The notes: generated from the letters alone by a model not told the origin. Positions 21,780 to 37,200 are shown, numbered from the stretch's first letter. The stretch: DNA of 64,000 nt from Auanema rhodensis (GCA_964057225.1 OZ059896.1:23513665-23577664); one strand, 5' to 3'. Program-made: numbers and translations.

Positions 21780-23300
21780 TGTAACTCGCTTCACGTGAAA
21801 GATAAAGAGATGCGGTTTTCCAAATTAGATTCCCCATGTCCATATTAGTCTAAAAACAAATTTTTATTGATATTGGTGCATGGTAACCATGACTTGGAAA
21901 TTAACGTGAACTTTAATTTATGCTAATTAAATGTACACGTGATGTACACTTGGTATGTAACTTGCTTCACGTGAAAGATAAAGAGATGCGGTTTTCAAAA
22001 TTAGATTCCCCATGTCCATATTAGTCTAAAAACAAATTTTTATTGATATTGGTGCATGGTAACCATGACTTTGAAATTTACGTGAACTTTAATTTATGCT
22101 AATTAAATGTACACGTGATGTGCACTTGGTAAGTAACTCGCTTCACGTGAAAGATAAAGAGATGCGGTTTTCAAAATTAGATTCCCCATTTCCATATTAG
22201 TCTAAAAACAAATTTTTATTGATATTGGTTCATGGTAACCATGACTTTGAAATTTACGTGAACTTTAATTTATGCTAATTAAATGTACACGTGATGTGCA
22301 CTTGGTATGTAACTCGCTTCACGTGAAAGATAAAGAGATGCGGTTTTCAAAATTAGATTCCCCATGTCCATATTAGTCTAAAAACAAATTTTTATTGATA
22401 TTGCTTCATGGTAACCATGACTTTGAAATTTACGTGAACTTTAATTTATGCTAATTAAATGTACACGTGATGTGCACTTGGTATGTAACTCGCTTCACGT
22501 GAAAGATAAAGAGATGCGGTTTTCAAAATTAGATTCCCCATGTCCATATTAGTCTAAAAACAAATTTTTATTGATATTGGTTCATGGTAACCATGACTTT
22601 GAAATTTACGTGAACTTTAATTTATGCTAATTAAATGTACACGTGATGTGCACTTGGTATGTAACTCGCTTCACGTGAAAGATAAAGAGATGCGGTTTTC
22701 AAAATTAGATTCCCCATGTCCATATTAGTCTAAAAACAAATTTTTATTGATATTGGTTCATGGTAACCATGACTTTGAAATTTACGTGAACTTTAATTTA
22801 TGCTAATTAAATGTACACGTGATGTGCACTTGGTATGTAACTCGCTTCACGTGAAAGATAAAGAGATGCGGTTTTCAAAATTAGATTCCCCATGTCCATA
22901 TTAGTCTAAAAACAAATTTTTATTGATATTGGTGCATGGTAACCATGACTTTGAAATTTACGTGAACTTTAATTTATGCTAATTAAATGTACACGTGATG
23001 TGCACTTGGTATGTAACTCGCTTCACGTGAAAGATAAAGAGATGCGGTTTTCAAAATTAGATTCCCCATGTCCATATTAGTCTAAAAACAAATTTTTATT
23101 GATATTGCTTCATGGTAACCATGACTTTGAAATTTACGTGAACTTTAATTTATGCTAATTAAATGTACACGTGATGTGCACTCGGTATGTAACTCGCTTC
23201 ACGTGAAAGATAAAGAGATGCGGTTTTCAAAATTAGATTCCCCATGTCCATATTAGTCTAAAAACAAATTTTTATTGATATTGGTTCATGGTAACCATGA
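21780..23300. repeat. Block copied 62 monomers away (matches about 10870-12390)
   Basis: Rare variants recur in the same order at both places: ttttccaaattag, ggaaattaacg with aacttgc, ggtaagt, gattccccattt (11271 and 22182) and gcactcgg (12267 and 23178). The measured offset is 10,911 bp, which is 62 x 176 less the one base deleted near 16970. At least nine monomers are shared in order. Confidence 0.75.
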
Positions 23301-24063
23301 CTTTGAAATTTACGTGAACTTTAATTTATGCTAATTAAATGTACACGTGATGTGCACTTGGTATGTAACTCGCTTCACGTGAAAGATAAAGAGATGCGGT
23401 TTTCAAAATTAGATTCCCCATGTCCATATTAGTCTAAAAACAATTTTTTATTGATATTGGTGCATGGTAACCATGACTTTGAAATTTACGTGAACTTTAA
23501 TTTATGCTAATTAAATGTACACGTGATGTGCACTTGGTATGTAACTCGCTTCACGTGAAAGATAAAGAGATGCGGTTTTCAAAATTAGATTCCCCATGTC
23601 CATATTAGTCTAAAAACAAATTTTTATTGATATTGGTGCATGGTAACCTTGACTTTGAAATTTACGTGAACTTTAATTTATGCTAATTAAATGTACACGT
23701 GATGTGCACTTGGTATGTAACTCGCTTCACGTGAAAGATAAAGAGATGCGGTTTTCAAAATTAGATTCCCCATGTCCATATTAGTCTAAAAACAAATTTT
23801 TATTGATATTGGTGCATGGTAACCTTGACTTTGAAATTAACGTGAACTTTAATTTATGCTAATTAAATGTACACGTGATGTACACTTGGTATGTAACTTG
23901 CTTCACGTGAAAGATAAAGAGATGCGGTTTTCAAAATTAGATTCCCCATGTCCATATTAGTCTAAAAACAAATTTTTATTGATATTGGTTCATGGTAACC
24001 ATGACTTTGAAATTTACGTGAACTTTAATTTATGCTAATTAAATGTACACGTGATGTGCACTT

Positions 24064-26175
24064 GGTAAGTAACTCGCTTCACGTGAAAGATAAAGAGATG
24101 CGGTTTTCAAAATTAGATTCCCCATGTCCATATTAGTCTAAAAACAAATTTTTATTGATATTGCTTCATGGTAACCATGACTTTAAAATTTACGTGAACT
24201 TTAATTTATGCTAATTAAATGTACACGTGATGTGCACTCGGTATGTAACTCGCTTCACGTGAAAGATAAAGAGATGCGGTTTTCAAAATTAGATTCCCCA
24301 TGTCCATATTAGTCTAAAAACAAATTTTTATTGATATTGGTTCATGGTAACCATGACTTTGAAATTTACGTGAACTTTAATTTATGCTAATTAAATGTAC
24401 ACGTGATGTGCACTTGGTATGTAACTCGCTTCACGTGAAAGATAAAGAGATGCGGTTTTCAAAATTAGATTCCCCATGTCCATATTAGTCTAAAAACAAT
24501 TTTTTATTGATATTGGTGCATGGTAACCTTGACTTTGAAATTTACGTGAACTTTAATTTATGCTAATTAAATGTACACGTGATGTGCACTTGGTATGTAA
24601 CTCGCTTCACATGAAAGATAAAGAGATGCGGTTTTCAAAATTAGATTCCCCATGTCCATATTAGTCTAAAAACAAATTTTTATTGATATTGGTGCATGGT
24701 AACCTTGACTTTGAAATTTACGTGAACTTTAATTTATGCTAATTAAATGTACACGTGATGTGCACTTGGTATGTAACTCGCTTCACGTGAAAGATAAAGA
24801 GATGCGGTTTTCAAAATTAGATTCCCCATGTCCATATTAGTCTAAAAACAAATTTTTATTGATATTGGTGCATGGTAACCTTGACTTTGAAATTAACGTG
24901 AACTTTAATTTATGCTAATTAAATGTACACGTGATGTACACTTGGTATGTAACTTGCTTCACGTGAAAGATAAAGAGATGCGGTTTTCAAAATTAGATTT
25001 CCCATGTCCATATTAGTCTAAAAACAAATTTTTATTGATATTGGTTCATGGTAACCATGACTTTGAAATTTACGTGAACTTTAATTTATGCTAATTAAAT
25101 GTACACGTGATGTGCACTTGGTAAGTAACTCGCTTCACGTGAAAGATAAAGAGATGCGGTTTTCAAAATTAGATTCCCCATGTCCATATTAGTCTAAAAA
25201 CAAATTTTTATTGATATTGCTTCATGGTAACCATGACTTTGAAATTTACGTGAACTTTAATTTATGCTAATTAAATGTACACGTGATGTGCACTCGGTAT
25301 GTAACTCGCTTCACGTGAAAGATAAAGAGATGCGGTTTTCAAAATTAGATTCCCCATGTCCATATTAGTCTAAAAACAAATTTTTATTGATATTGGTTCA
25401 TGGTAACCATGACTTTGAAATTTACGTGAACTTTAATTTATGCTAATTAAATGTACACGTGATGTGCACTTGGTATGTAACTCGCTTCACGTGAAAGATA
25501 AAGAGATGCGGTTTTCAAAATTAGATTCCCCATGTCCATATTAGTCTAAAAACAATTTTTTATTGATATTGGTGCATGGTAACCATGACTTTGAAATTTA
25601 CGTGAACTTTAATTTATGCTAATTAAATGTACACGTGATGTGCACTTGGTATGTAACTCGCTTCACATGAAAGATAAAGAGATGCGGTTTTCAAAATTAG
25701 ATTCCCCATGTCCATATTAGTCTAAAAACAAATTTTTATTGATATTGGTGCATGGTAACCTTGACTTTGAAATTTACGTGAACTTTAATTTATGCTAATT
25801 AAATGTACACGTGATGTGCACTTGGTATGTAACTCGCTTCACGTGAAAGATAAAGAGATGCGGTTTTCAAAATTAGATTCCCCATGTCCATATTAGTCTA
25901 AAAACAAATTTTTATTGATATTGGTGCATGGTAACCTTGACTTTGAAATTAACGTGAACTTTAATTTATGCTAATTAAATGTACACGTGATGTACACTTG
26001 GTATGTAACTTGCTTCACGTGAAAGATAAAGAGATGCGGTTTTCAAAATTAGATTTCCCATGTCCATATTAGTCTAAAAACAAATTTTTATTGATATTGG
26101 TTCATGGTAACCATGACTTTGAAATTTACGTGAACTTTAATTTATGCTAATTAAATGTACACGTGATGTGCACTT
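24064..26175. repeat. 6-monomer higher-order repeat (1,056 bp), two tandem copies
   Basis: The landmark ggtaag occurs at 24064, 25120 and 26176, exactly 1,056 bp apart. Both blocks also share gcactcgg, acaatttttt, cacatgaaag (24608 and 25664) and ttagattt (24993 and 26049) in the same order. The cacatgaaag variant breaks the otherwise conserved cacgtg box and is confined to these copies, which shows they arose by block amplification. Confidence 0.85.
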
Positions 26176-29100
26176 GGTAAGTAACTCGCTTCACGTGAAA
26201 GATAAAGAGATGCGGTTTTCAAAATTAGATTCCCCATGTCCATATTAGTCTAAAAACAAATTTTTATTGATATTGGCGCATGGTAACCATGACTTTGAAT
26301 TTTACGTGAACTTTAATTTATGCTAATTAAATGTACACGTGATGTGCACTTGGTATGTAACTCGCTTCACGTGAAAGATAAAGAGATGCGGTTTTCAAAA
26401 TTAGATTCCCCATGTCCATATTAGTCTAAAAACAAATTTTTATTGATATTGGTGCATGGTAACCATGACTTTGAATTTTACGTGAACTTTAATTTATGCT
26501 AATTAAATGTACACGTGATGTGCACTTGGTATGTAACTCGCTTCGCGTGAAAGATAAAGAGATGCGGTTTTCAAAATTAGATTCCCCATGTCCATATTAG
26601 TCTAAAAACAAATTTTTATTGATATTGCTTCATGGTAACCATGACTTTGAAATTTACGTGAACTTTAATTTATGCTAATTAAATGTACACGTGATGTGCA
26701 CTTGGTATGTAACTCGCTTCACGTGAAAGATAAAGAGATGCGGTTTTCAAAATTAGATTCCCCATGTCCATATTAGTCTAAAAACAAATTTTTATTGATA
26801 TTGGTGCATGGTAACCATGACTTTGAATTTTACGTGAACTTTAATTTATGCTAATTAAATGTACACGTGATGTGCACTTGGTATGTAACTCGCTTCACGT
26901 GAAAGATAAAGAGATGCGGTTTTCAAAATTAGATTCCCCATGTCCATATTAGTCTAAAAACAAATTTTTATTGATATTGGTGCATGGTAACCTTGACTTT
27001 GAAATTTACGTGAACTTTAATTTATGCTAATTAAATGTACACGTGATGTGCACTTGGTATGTAACTCGCTTCACGTGAAAGATAAAGAGATGCGGTTTTC
27101 AAAATTAGATTCCCCATGTCCATATTAGTCTAAAAACAAATTTTTATTGATATTGGTGCATGGTAACCTTGACTTTGAAATTAACGTGAACTTTAATTTA
27201 TGCTAATTAAATGTACACGTGATGTACACTTGGTATGTAACTTGCTTCACGTGAAAGATAAAGAGATGCGGTTTTCAAAATTAGATTCCCCATGTCCATA
27301 TTAGTCTAAAAACAAATTTTTATTGATATTGGTTCATGGTAACCATGACTTTGAAATTTACGTGAACTTTAATTTATGCTAATTAAATGTACACGTGATG
27401 TGCACTTGGTAAGTAACTCGCTTCACGTGAAAGATAAAGAGATGCGGTTTTCAAAATTAGATTCCCCATGTCCATATTAGTCTAAAAACAAATTTTTATT
27501 GATATTGGCGCATGGTAACCATGACTTTGAATTTTACGTGAACTTTAATTTATGCTAATTAAATGTACACGTGATGTGCACTTGGTATGTAACTCGCTTC
27601 ACGTGAAAGATAAAGAGATGCGGTTTTCAAAATTAGATTCCCCATGTCCATATTAGTCTAAAAACAAATTTTTATTGATATTGGTGCATGGTAACCATGA
27701 CTTTGAATTTTACGTGAACTTTAATTTATGCTAATTAAATGTACACGTGATGTGCACTTGGTATGTAACTCGCTTCGCGTGAAAGATAAAGAGATGCGGT
27801 TTTCAAAATTAGATTCCCCATGTCCATATTAGTCTAAAAACAAATTTTTATTGATATTGCTTCATGGTAACCATGACTTTGAAATTTACGTGAACTTTAA
27901 TTTATGCTAATTAAATGTACACGTGATGTGCACTTGGTATGTAACTCGCTTCACGTGAAAGATAAAGAGATGCGGTTTTCAAAATTAGATTCCCCATGTC
28001 CATATTAGTCTAAAAACAAATTTTTATTGATATTGGTGCATGGTAACCATGACTTTGAATTTTACGTGAACTTTAATTTATGCTAATTAAATGTACACGT
28101 GATGTGCACTTGGTATGTAACTCGCTTCACGTGAAAGATAAAGAGATGCGGTTTTCAAAATTAGATTACCCATGTCCATATTAGTCTAAAAACAAATTTT
28201 TATTGTTATTGGTGCATGGTAACCATGACTTTGAAATTTACGTGAACTTTAATTTATGCTAATTAAATGTACACGTGATGTGCACTTGGTATGTAACTCG
28301 CTTCACGTGAAAGATAAAGAGATGCGGTTTTCAAAATTAGATTCCCCATGTCCATATTAGTCTAAAAACAAATTTTTATTGATATTGGTTCATGGTAACC
28401 ATGACTTTGAAATTTACGTGAACTTTAATTTATGCTAATTAAATGTACACGTGATGTGCACTTGGTATGTAACTCGCTTCACGTGAAAGATAAAGAGATG
28501 CGGTTTTTAAAATTAGATTCCCCATGTCCATATTAGTCTAAAAACAAATTTTTATTGCTATTGGTTCATGGTAACCATGACTTTGAAATTTACGTGAACT
28601 TTAATTTATGCTAATTAAATGTACACGTGATGTGCAGTTGGTATGTAACTCGCTTCACGTGAAAGATAAAGAGATGCGGTTTTCAAAATTAGATTCCCCA
28701 TGTCCATATTAGTCTAAAAACAAATTTTTATTGATATTGGTGCATGGTAACCATGACTTTGAAATTAACGTGAACTTTAATTTATGCTAATTAAATGTAC
28801 ACGTGATGTACACTTGGTATGTAACTCGCTTCACGTGAAAGATAAAGAGATGCGGTTTTCAAAATTAGATTCCCCATGTCCATATTAGTCTAAAAACAAA
28901 TTTTTATTGATATTGGTGCATGGTAACCATGACTTTGAAATTCACGTGAACTTTAATTTATGCTAATTAAATGTACACGTGATATGCACTTGGTATGTAA
29001 CTCGCTTCACGTGAAAGATAAAGAGATGCGGTTTTCAAAATTAGATTCCCCATGTCCATATTAGTCTAAAAACAAATTTTTATTGATATTGCTTCATGGT

Positions 29101-29858
29101 AACCATGACTTTGAAATTTACGTGAACTTTAATTTATGCTAATTAAATGTACACGTGATGTGAACTTGGTATGTAACTCGCTTCACGTGAAAGATAAAGA
29201 GATGCGGTTTTCAAAATTAGATTCCCCATGTCCATATTAGTCTAAAAACAAATTTTTATTGATATTGGTGCATGGTAACCATGACTTTGAAATTTACGTG
29301 AACTTTAATTTATGCTAATTAAATGTACACGTGATGTGCACTTGGTATGTAACTCGCTTCACGTGAAAGATAAAGAGATGCGGTTTTCAAAATTAGATTC
29401 CCCATGTCCATATTAGTCTAAAAACAAATTTTTATTGATATTGGTGCATGGTAACCTTGACTTTGAAATTTACGTGAACTTTAATTTATGCTAATTAAAT
29501 GTACACGTGATGTACACTTGGTATGTAACTTGCTTCACGTGAAAGATAAAGAAATGCGGTTTTCAAAATTAGATTCCCCATGTCCATATTAGTCTAAAAA
29601 CAAATTTTTATTGATATTGGTGCATGGTAACCATGACTTTGAAATTAACGTGAACTTTAATTTATGCTAATTAAATGTACACGTGATGTACACTTGGTAT
29701 GTAACTTGCTTCACGTGAAAGATAAAGAGATGCGGTTTTCAAAATTAGATTCCCCATGTCCATATTAGTCTAAAAACAAATTTTTATTGATATTGCTTCA
29801 TGGTAACCATGACTTTGAAATTTACGTGAACTTTAATTTATGCTAATTAAATGTACAC

Positions 29859-32800
29859 GTGATGTGAACTTGGTATGTAACTCGCTTCACGTGAAAGATA
29901 AAGAGATGCGGTTTTCAAAATTAGATTCCCCATGTCCATATTAGTCTAAAAACAAATTTTTATTGATATTGGTGCATGGTAACCATGACTTTGAAATTTA
30001 CGTGAACTTTAATTTATGCTAATTAAATGTACACGTGATGTGCACTTGGTATGTAACTCGCTTCACGTGAAAGATAAAGAGATGCGGTTTTCAAAATTAG
30101 ATTCCCCATGTCCATATTAGTCTAAAAACAAATTTTTATTGATATTGGTGCATGGTAACCTTGACTTTGAAATTTACGTGAACTTTAATTTATGCTAATT
30201 AAATGTACACGTGATGTACACTTGGTATGTAACTTGCTTCACGTGAAAGATAAAGAAATGCGGTTTTCAAAATTAGATTCCCCATGTCCATATTAGTCTA
30301 AAAACAAATTTTTATTGATATTGGTGCATGGTAACCATGACTTTGAAATTAACGTGAACTTTAATTTATGCTAATTAAATGTACACGTGATGTACACTTG
30401 GTATGTAACTTGCTTCACGTGAAAGATAAAGAGATGCGGTTTTCAAAATTAGATTCCCCATGTCCATATTAGTCTAAAAACAAATTTTTATTGATATTGG
30501 TGCATGGTAACCATGACTTTGAATTTTACGTGAACTTTAATTTATGCTAATTAAATGTACACGTGATGTGCACTTGGTATGTAACTCGCTTCACGTGAAA
30601 GATAAAGAGATGCGGTTTTCAAAATTAGATTACCCATGTCCATATTAGTCTAAAAACAAATTTTTATTGTTATTGGTGCATGGTAACCATGACTTTGAAT
30701 TTTACGTGAACTTTAATTTATGCTAATTAAATGTACACGTGATGTGCACTTGGTATGTAACTCGCTTCACGTGAAAGATAAAGAGATGCGGTTTTCAAAA
30801 TTAGATTACCCATGTCCATATTAGTCTAAAAACAAATTTTTATTGATATTGGTGCATGGTAACCATGACTTTGAATTTTACGTGAACTTTAATTTATGCT
30901 AATTAAATGTACACGTGATGTGCACTTGGTATGTAACTCGCTTCACGTGAAAGATAAAGAGATGCGGTTTTCAAAATTAGATTACCCATGTCCATATTAG
31001 TCTAAAAACAAATTTTTATTGTTATTGGTGCATGGTAACCATGACTTTGAATTTTACGTGAACTTTAATTTATGCTAATTAAATGTACACGTGATGTGCA
31101 CTTGGTATGTAACTCGCTTCACGTGAAAGATAAAGAGATGCGGTTTTCAAAATTAGATTCCCCATGTCCATATTAGTCTAAAAACAAATTTTTATTGATA
31201 TTGGTTCATGGTAACCATGACTTTGAAATTTACGTGAACTTTAATTTATGCTAATTAAATGTACACGTGATGTGCACTTGGTATGTAACTCGCTTCACGT
31301 GAAAGATAAAGAGATGCGGTTTTCAAAATTAGATTCCCCATGTCCATATTAGTCTAAAAACAAATTTTTATTGATATTGGTGCATGGTAACCATGACTTT
31401 GAAATTTACGTGAACTTTAATTTATGCTAATTAAATGTACACGTGATGTGCACTTGGTATGTAACTCGCTTCACGTGAAAGATAAAGAGATGCGGTTTTC
31501 AAAATTAGATTCCCCATGTCCATATTAGTCTAAAAACAAATTTTTATTGATATTGGTTCATGGTAACCATGACTTTGAAATTTACGTGAACTTTAATTTA
31601 TGCTAATTAAATGTACACGTGATGTGCACTTGGTATGTAACTCGCTTCACGTGAAAGATAAAGAGATGCGGTTTTCAAAATTAGATTCCCCATGTCCATA
31701 TTAGTCTAAAAACAAATTTTTATTGATATTGCTTCATGGTAACCATGACTTTGGAATTTACGTGAACTTTAATTTATGCTAATTAAATGTACACGTGATG
31801 TGCACTTGGTATGTAACTCGCTTCACGTGAAAGATAAAGAGATGCGGTTTTCAAAATTAGATTCCCCATGTCCATATTAGTCTAAAAACAAATTTTTATT
31901 GATATTGGTTCATGGTAACCATGACTTTGAAATTTACGTGAACTTTAATTTATGCTAATTAAATGTACACGTGATGTACACTTGGTATGTAACTTGCTTC
32001 ACGTGAAAGATAAAGAGATGCGGTTTTCAAAATTAGATTCCCCATGTCCATATTAGTCTAAAAACAAATTTTTATTGATATTGCTTCATGGTAACCATGA
32101 CTTTGAAATTTACGTGAACTTTAATTTATGCTAATTAAATGTACACGTGATGTGAACTTGGTATGTAACTCGCTTCACGTGAAAGATAAAGAGATGCGGT
32201 TTTCAAAATTAGATTCCCCATGTCCATATTAGTCTAAAAACAAATTTTTATTGATATTGGTGCATGGTAACCATGACTTTGAAATTTACGTGAACTTTAA
32301 TTTATGCTAATTAAATGTACACGTGATGTGCACTTGGTATGTAACTCGCTTCACGTGAAAGATAAAGAGATGCGGTTTTCAAAATTAGATTCCCCATGTC
32401 CATATTAGTCTAAAAACAAATTTTTATTGATATTGGTGCATGGTAACCTTGACTTTGAAATTTACGTGAACTTTAATTTATGCTAATTAAATGTACACGT
32501 GATGTACACTTGGTATGTAACTTGCTTCACGTGAAAGATAAAGAAATGCGGTTTTCAAAATTAGATTCCCCATGTCCATATTAGTCTAAAAACAAATTTT
32601 TATTGATATTGGTGCATGGTAACCATGACTTTGAAATTAACGTGAACTTTAATTTATGCTAATTAAATGTACACGTGATGTACACTTGGTATGTAACTTG
32701 CTTCACGTGAAAGATAAAGAGATGCGGTTTTCAAAATTAGATTCCCCATGTCCATATTAGTCTAAAAACAAATTTTTATTGATATTGGTGCATGGTAACC

Positions 32801-34250
32801 ATGACTTTGAATTTTACGTGAACTTTAATTTATGCTAATTAAATGTACACGTGATGTGCACTTGGTATGTAACTCGCTTCACGTGAAAGATAAAGAGATG
32901 CGGTTTTCAAAATTAGATTACCCATGTCCATATTAGTCTAAAAACAAATTTTTATTGTTATTGGTGCATGGTAACCATGACTTTGAATTTTACGTGAACT
33001 TTAATTTATGCTAATTAAATGTACACGTGATGTGCACTTGGTATGTAACTCGCTTCACGTGAAAGATAAAGAGATGCGGTTTTCAAAATTAGATTACCCA
33101 TGTCCATATTAGTCTAAAAACAAATTTTTATTGATATTGGTGCATGGTAACCATGACTTTGAATTTTACGTGAACTTTAATTTATGCTAATTAAATGTAC
33201 ACGTGATGTGCACTTGGTATGTAACTCGCTTCACGTGAAAGATAAAGAGATGCGGTTTTCAAAATTAGATTACCCATGTCCATATTAGTCTAAAAACAAA
33301 TTTTTATTGTTATTGGTGCATGGTAACCATGACTTTGAATTTTACGTGAACTTTAATTTATGCTAATTAAATGTACACGTGATGTGCACTTGGTATGTAA
33401 CTCGCTTCACGTGAAAGATAAAGAGATGCGGTTTTCAAAATTAGATTCCCCATGTCCATATTAGTCTAAAAACAAATTTTTATTGATATTGGTTCATGGT
33501 AACCATGACTTTGAAATTTACGTGAACTTTAATTTATGCTAATTAAATGTACACGTGATGTGCACTTGGTATGTAACTCGCTTCACGTGAAAGATAAAGA
33601 GATGCGGTTTTCAAAATTAGATTCCCCATGTCCATATTAGTCTAAAAACAAATTTTTATTGATATTGGTGCATGGTAACCATGACTTTGAAATTTACGTG
33701 AACTTTAATTTATGCTAATTAAATGTACACGTGATGTGCACTTGGTATGTAACTCGCTTCACGTGAAAGATAAAGAGATGCGGTTTTCAAAATTAGATTC
33801 CCCATGTCCATATTAGTCTAAAAACAAATTTTTATTGATATTGGTTCATGGTAACCATGACTTTGAAATTTACGTGAACTTTAATTTATGCTAATTAAAT
33901 GTACACGTGATGTGCACTTGGTATGTAACTCGCTTCACGTGAAAGATAAAGAGATGCGGTTTTCAAAATTAGATTCCCCATGTCCATATTAGTCTAAAAA
34001 CAAATTTTTATTGATATTGCTTCATGGTAACCATGACTTTGGAATTTACGTGAACTTTAATTTATGCTAATTAAATGTACACGTGATGTGCACTTGGTAT
34101 GTAACTCGCTTCACGTGAAAGATAAAGAGATGCGGTTTTCAAAATTAGATTCCCCATGTCCATATTAGTCTAAAAACAAATTTTTATTGATATTGGTTCA
34201 TGGTAACCATGACTTTGAAATTTACGTGAACTTTAATTTATGCTAATTAA
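29859..34250. repeat. 13-monomer higher-order repeat (2,288 bp), two tandem copies
   Basis: Starting at the rare gtgatgtgaacttgg variant (29859 and 32147), about twelve monomers follow in the same variant order in both copies: ccttgac; aacttgc with aaatgcgg; aattaacg; gaattttacg; gattaccc with gttatt, gatatt, gttatt; ggttc; ggtgc; ggttc; gcttc with the rare ttggaattta (31751 and 34039); ggttc. All landmark pairs are 2,288 bp apart. The copies diverge at the last monomer, where the first has gatgtacac with aacttgc and the second has the standard form. Confidence 0.85.
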
Positions 34251-37200
34251 ATGTACACGTGATGTGCACTTGGTATGTAACTCGCTTCACGTGAAAGATA
34301 AAGAGATGCGGTTTTCAAAATTAGATTCCCCATGTCCATATTAGTCTACAAACAAATTTTTATTGATATTGGTGCATGGTAACCATGACTTTGAAATTTA
34401 CGTGAACTTTAATTTATGCTAATTAAATGTACACGTGATGTGCACTTGGTATGTAACTCGCTTCACGTGAAAGATAAAGAGATGCGGTTTTCAAAATTAG
34501 ATTCCCCATGTCCATATTAGTCTAAAAACAAATTTTTATTGATATTGGTTCATGGTAACCATGACTTTGAAATTTACGTGAACTTTAATTTATGCTAATT
34601 AAATGTACACGTGATGTGCACTTGGTATGTAACTCGCTTCACGTGAAAGATAAAGAGATGCGGTTTTTAAAATTAGATTCCCCATGTCCATATTAGTCTA
34701 AAAACAAATTTTTATTGCTATTGGTTCATGGTAACCATGACTTTGAAATTTACGTGAACTTTAATTTATGCTAATTAAATGTACACGTGATGTGCAGTTG
34801 GTATGTAACTCGCTTCACGTGAAAGATAAAGAGATGCGGTTTTCAAAATTAGATTCCCCATGTCCATATTAGTCTAAAAACAAATTTTTATTGCTATTGG
34901 TTCATGGTAACCATGACTTTGAAATTTACGTGAACTTTAATTTATGCTAATTAAATGTACACGTGATGTGCAGTTGGTATGTAACTCGCTTCACGTGAAA
35001 GATAAAGAGATGCGGTTTTCAAAATTAGATTCCCCATGTCCATATTAGTCTAAAAACAAATTTTTATTGATATTGGTGCATGGTAACCATGACTTTGAAA
35101 TTAACGTGAACTTTAATTTATGCTAATTAAATGTACACGTGATGTACACTTGGTATGTAACTCGCTTCACGTGAAAGATAAAGAGATGCGGTTTTCAAAA
35201 TTAGATTCCCCATGTCCATATTAGTCTAAAAACAAATTTTTATTGATATTGGTGCATGGTAACCTTGACTTTGAAATTTACGTGAACTTTAATTTATGCT
35301 AATTAAATGTACACGTGATGTACACTTGGTATGTAACTTGCTTCACGTGAAAGATAAAGAAATGCGGTTTTCAAAATTAGATTCCCCATGTCCATATTAG
35401 TCTAAAAACAAATTTTTATTGATATTGGTGCATGGTAACCTTGACTTTGAAATTTACGTGAACTTTAATTTATGCTAATTAAATGTACACGTGATGTACA
35501 CTTGGTATGTAACTTGCTTCACGTGAAAGATAAAGAAATGCGGTTTTCAAAATTAGATTCCCCATGTCCATATTAGTCTAAAAACAAATTTTTATTGATA
35601 TTGGTGCATGGTAACCATGACTTTGAAATTTACGTGAACTTTAATTTATGCTAATTAAATGTACACGTGATGTGCACTTGGTATGTAACTCGCTTCACGT
35701 GAAAGATAAAGAGATGCGGTTTTCAAAATTAGATTCCCCATGTCCATATTAGTCTAAAAACAAATTTTTATTGTTATTGGTGCATGGTAACCATGACTTT
35801 GAATTTTACGTGAACTTTAATTTATGCTAATTAAATGTACACGTGATGTGCACTTGGTATGTAACTCGCTTCACGTGAAAGATAAAGAGATGCGGTTTTC
35901 AAAATTAGATTCCCCATGTCCATATTAGTCTAAAAACAAATTTTTATTGATATTGGTTCATGGTAACCATGACTTTGAAATTTACGTGAACTTTAATTTA
36001 TGCTAATTAAATGTACACGTGATGTGCACTTGGTATGTAACTCGCTTCACGTGAAAGATAAAGAGATGCGGTCTTCAAAATTAGATTCCCCATGTCCATA
36101 TTAGTCTAAAAACAAATTTTTATTGATATTGGTGCATGGTAACCATGACTTTGAAATTTACGTGAACTTTAATTTATGCTAATTAAATGTACACGTGATG
36201 TGCACTTGGTATGTAACTCGCTTCACGTGAAAGATAAAGAGATGCGGTTTTCAAAATTAGATTCCCCATGTCCATATTAGTCTAAAAACAAATTTTTATT
36301 GTTATTGGTGCATGGTAACCATGACTTTGAATTTTACGTGAACTTTAATTTATGCTAATTAAATGTACACGTGATGTGCACTTGGTATGTAACTCGCTTC
36401 ACGTGAAAGATAAAGAGATGCGGTTTTCAAAATTAGATTCCCCATGTCCATATTAGTCTAAAAACAAATTTTTATTGATATTGGTTCATGGTAACCATGA
36501 CTTTGAAATTTACGTGAACTTTAATTTATGCTAATTAAATGTACACGTGATGTGCACTTGGTATGTAACTCGCTTCACGTGAAAGATAAAGAGATGCGGT
36601 TTTCAAAATTAGATTCCCCATGTCCATATTAGTCTAAAAACAAATTTTTATTGATATTGGTGCATGGTAACCATGACTTTGAAATTTACGTGAACTTTAA
36701 TTTATGCTAATTAAATGTACACGTGATGTGCACTTTGTATGTAACTCGCTTCACGTGAAAGATAAAGAGATGCGGTTTTCAAAATTAGATTCCCCATGTC
36801 CATATTAGTCTAAAAACAAATTTTTATTGATATTGGTGCATGGTAACCATGACTTTGAAATTTACGTGAACTTTAATTTATGCTAATTAAATGTACACGT
36901 GATGTGCACTTGGTATGTAACTCGCTTCACGTGAAAGATAAAGAGATGCGGTTTTCAAAATTAGATTCCCCATGTCCATATTAGTCTAAAAACAAATTTT
37001 TATTGATATTGGTTCATGGTAACCATGACTTTGAAATTTACGTGAACTTTAATTTATGCTAATTAAATGTACACGTGATGTGCACTTGGTATGTAACTCG
37101 CTTCACGTGAAAGATAAAGAGATGCGGTTTTCAAAATTAGATTCCCCATGTCCATATTAGTCTAAAAACAAATTTTTATTGATATTGGTGCATGGTAACC

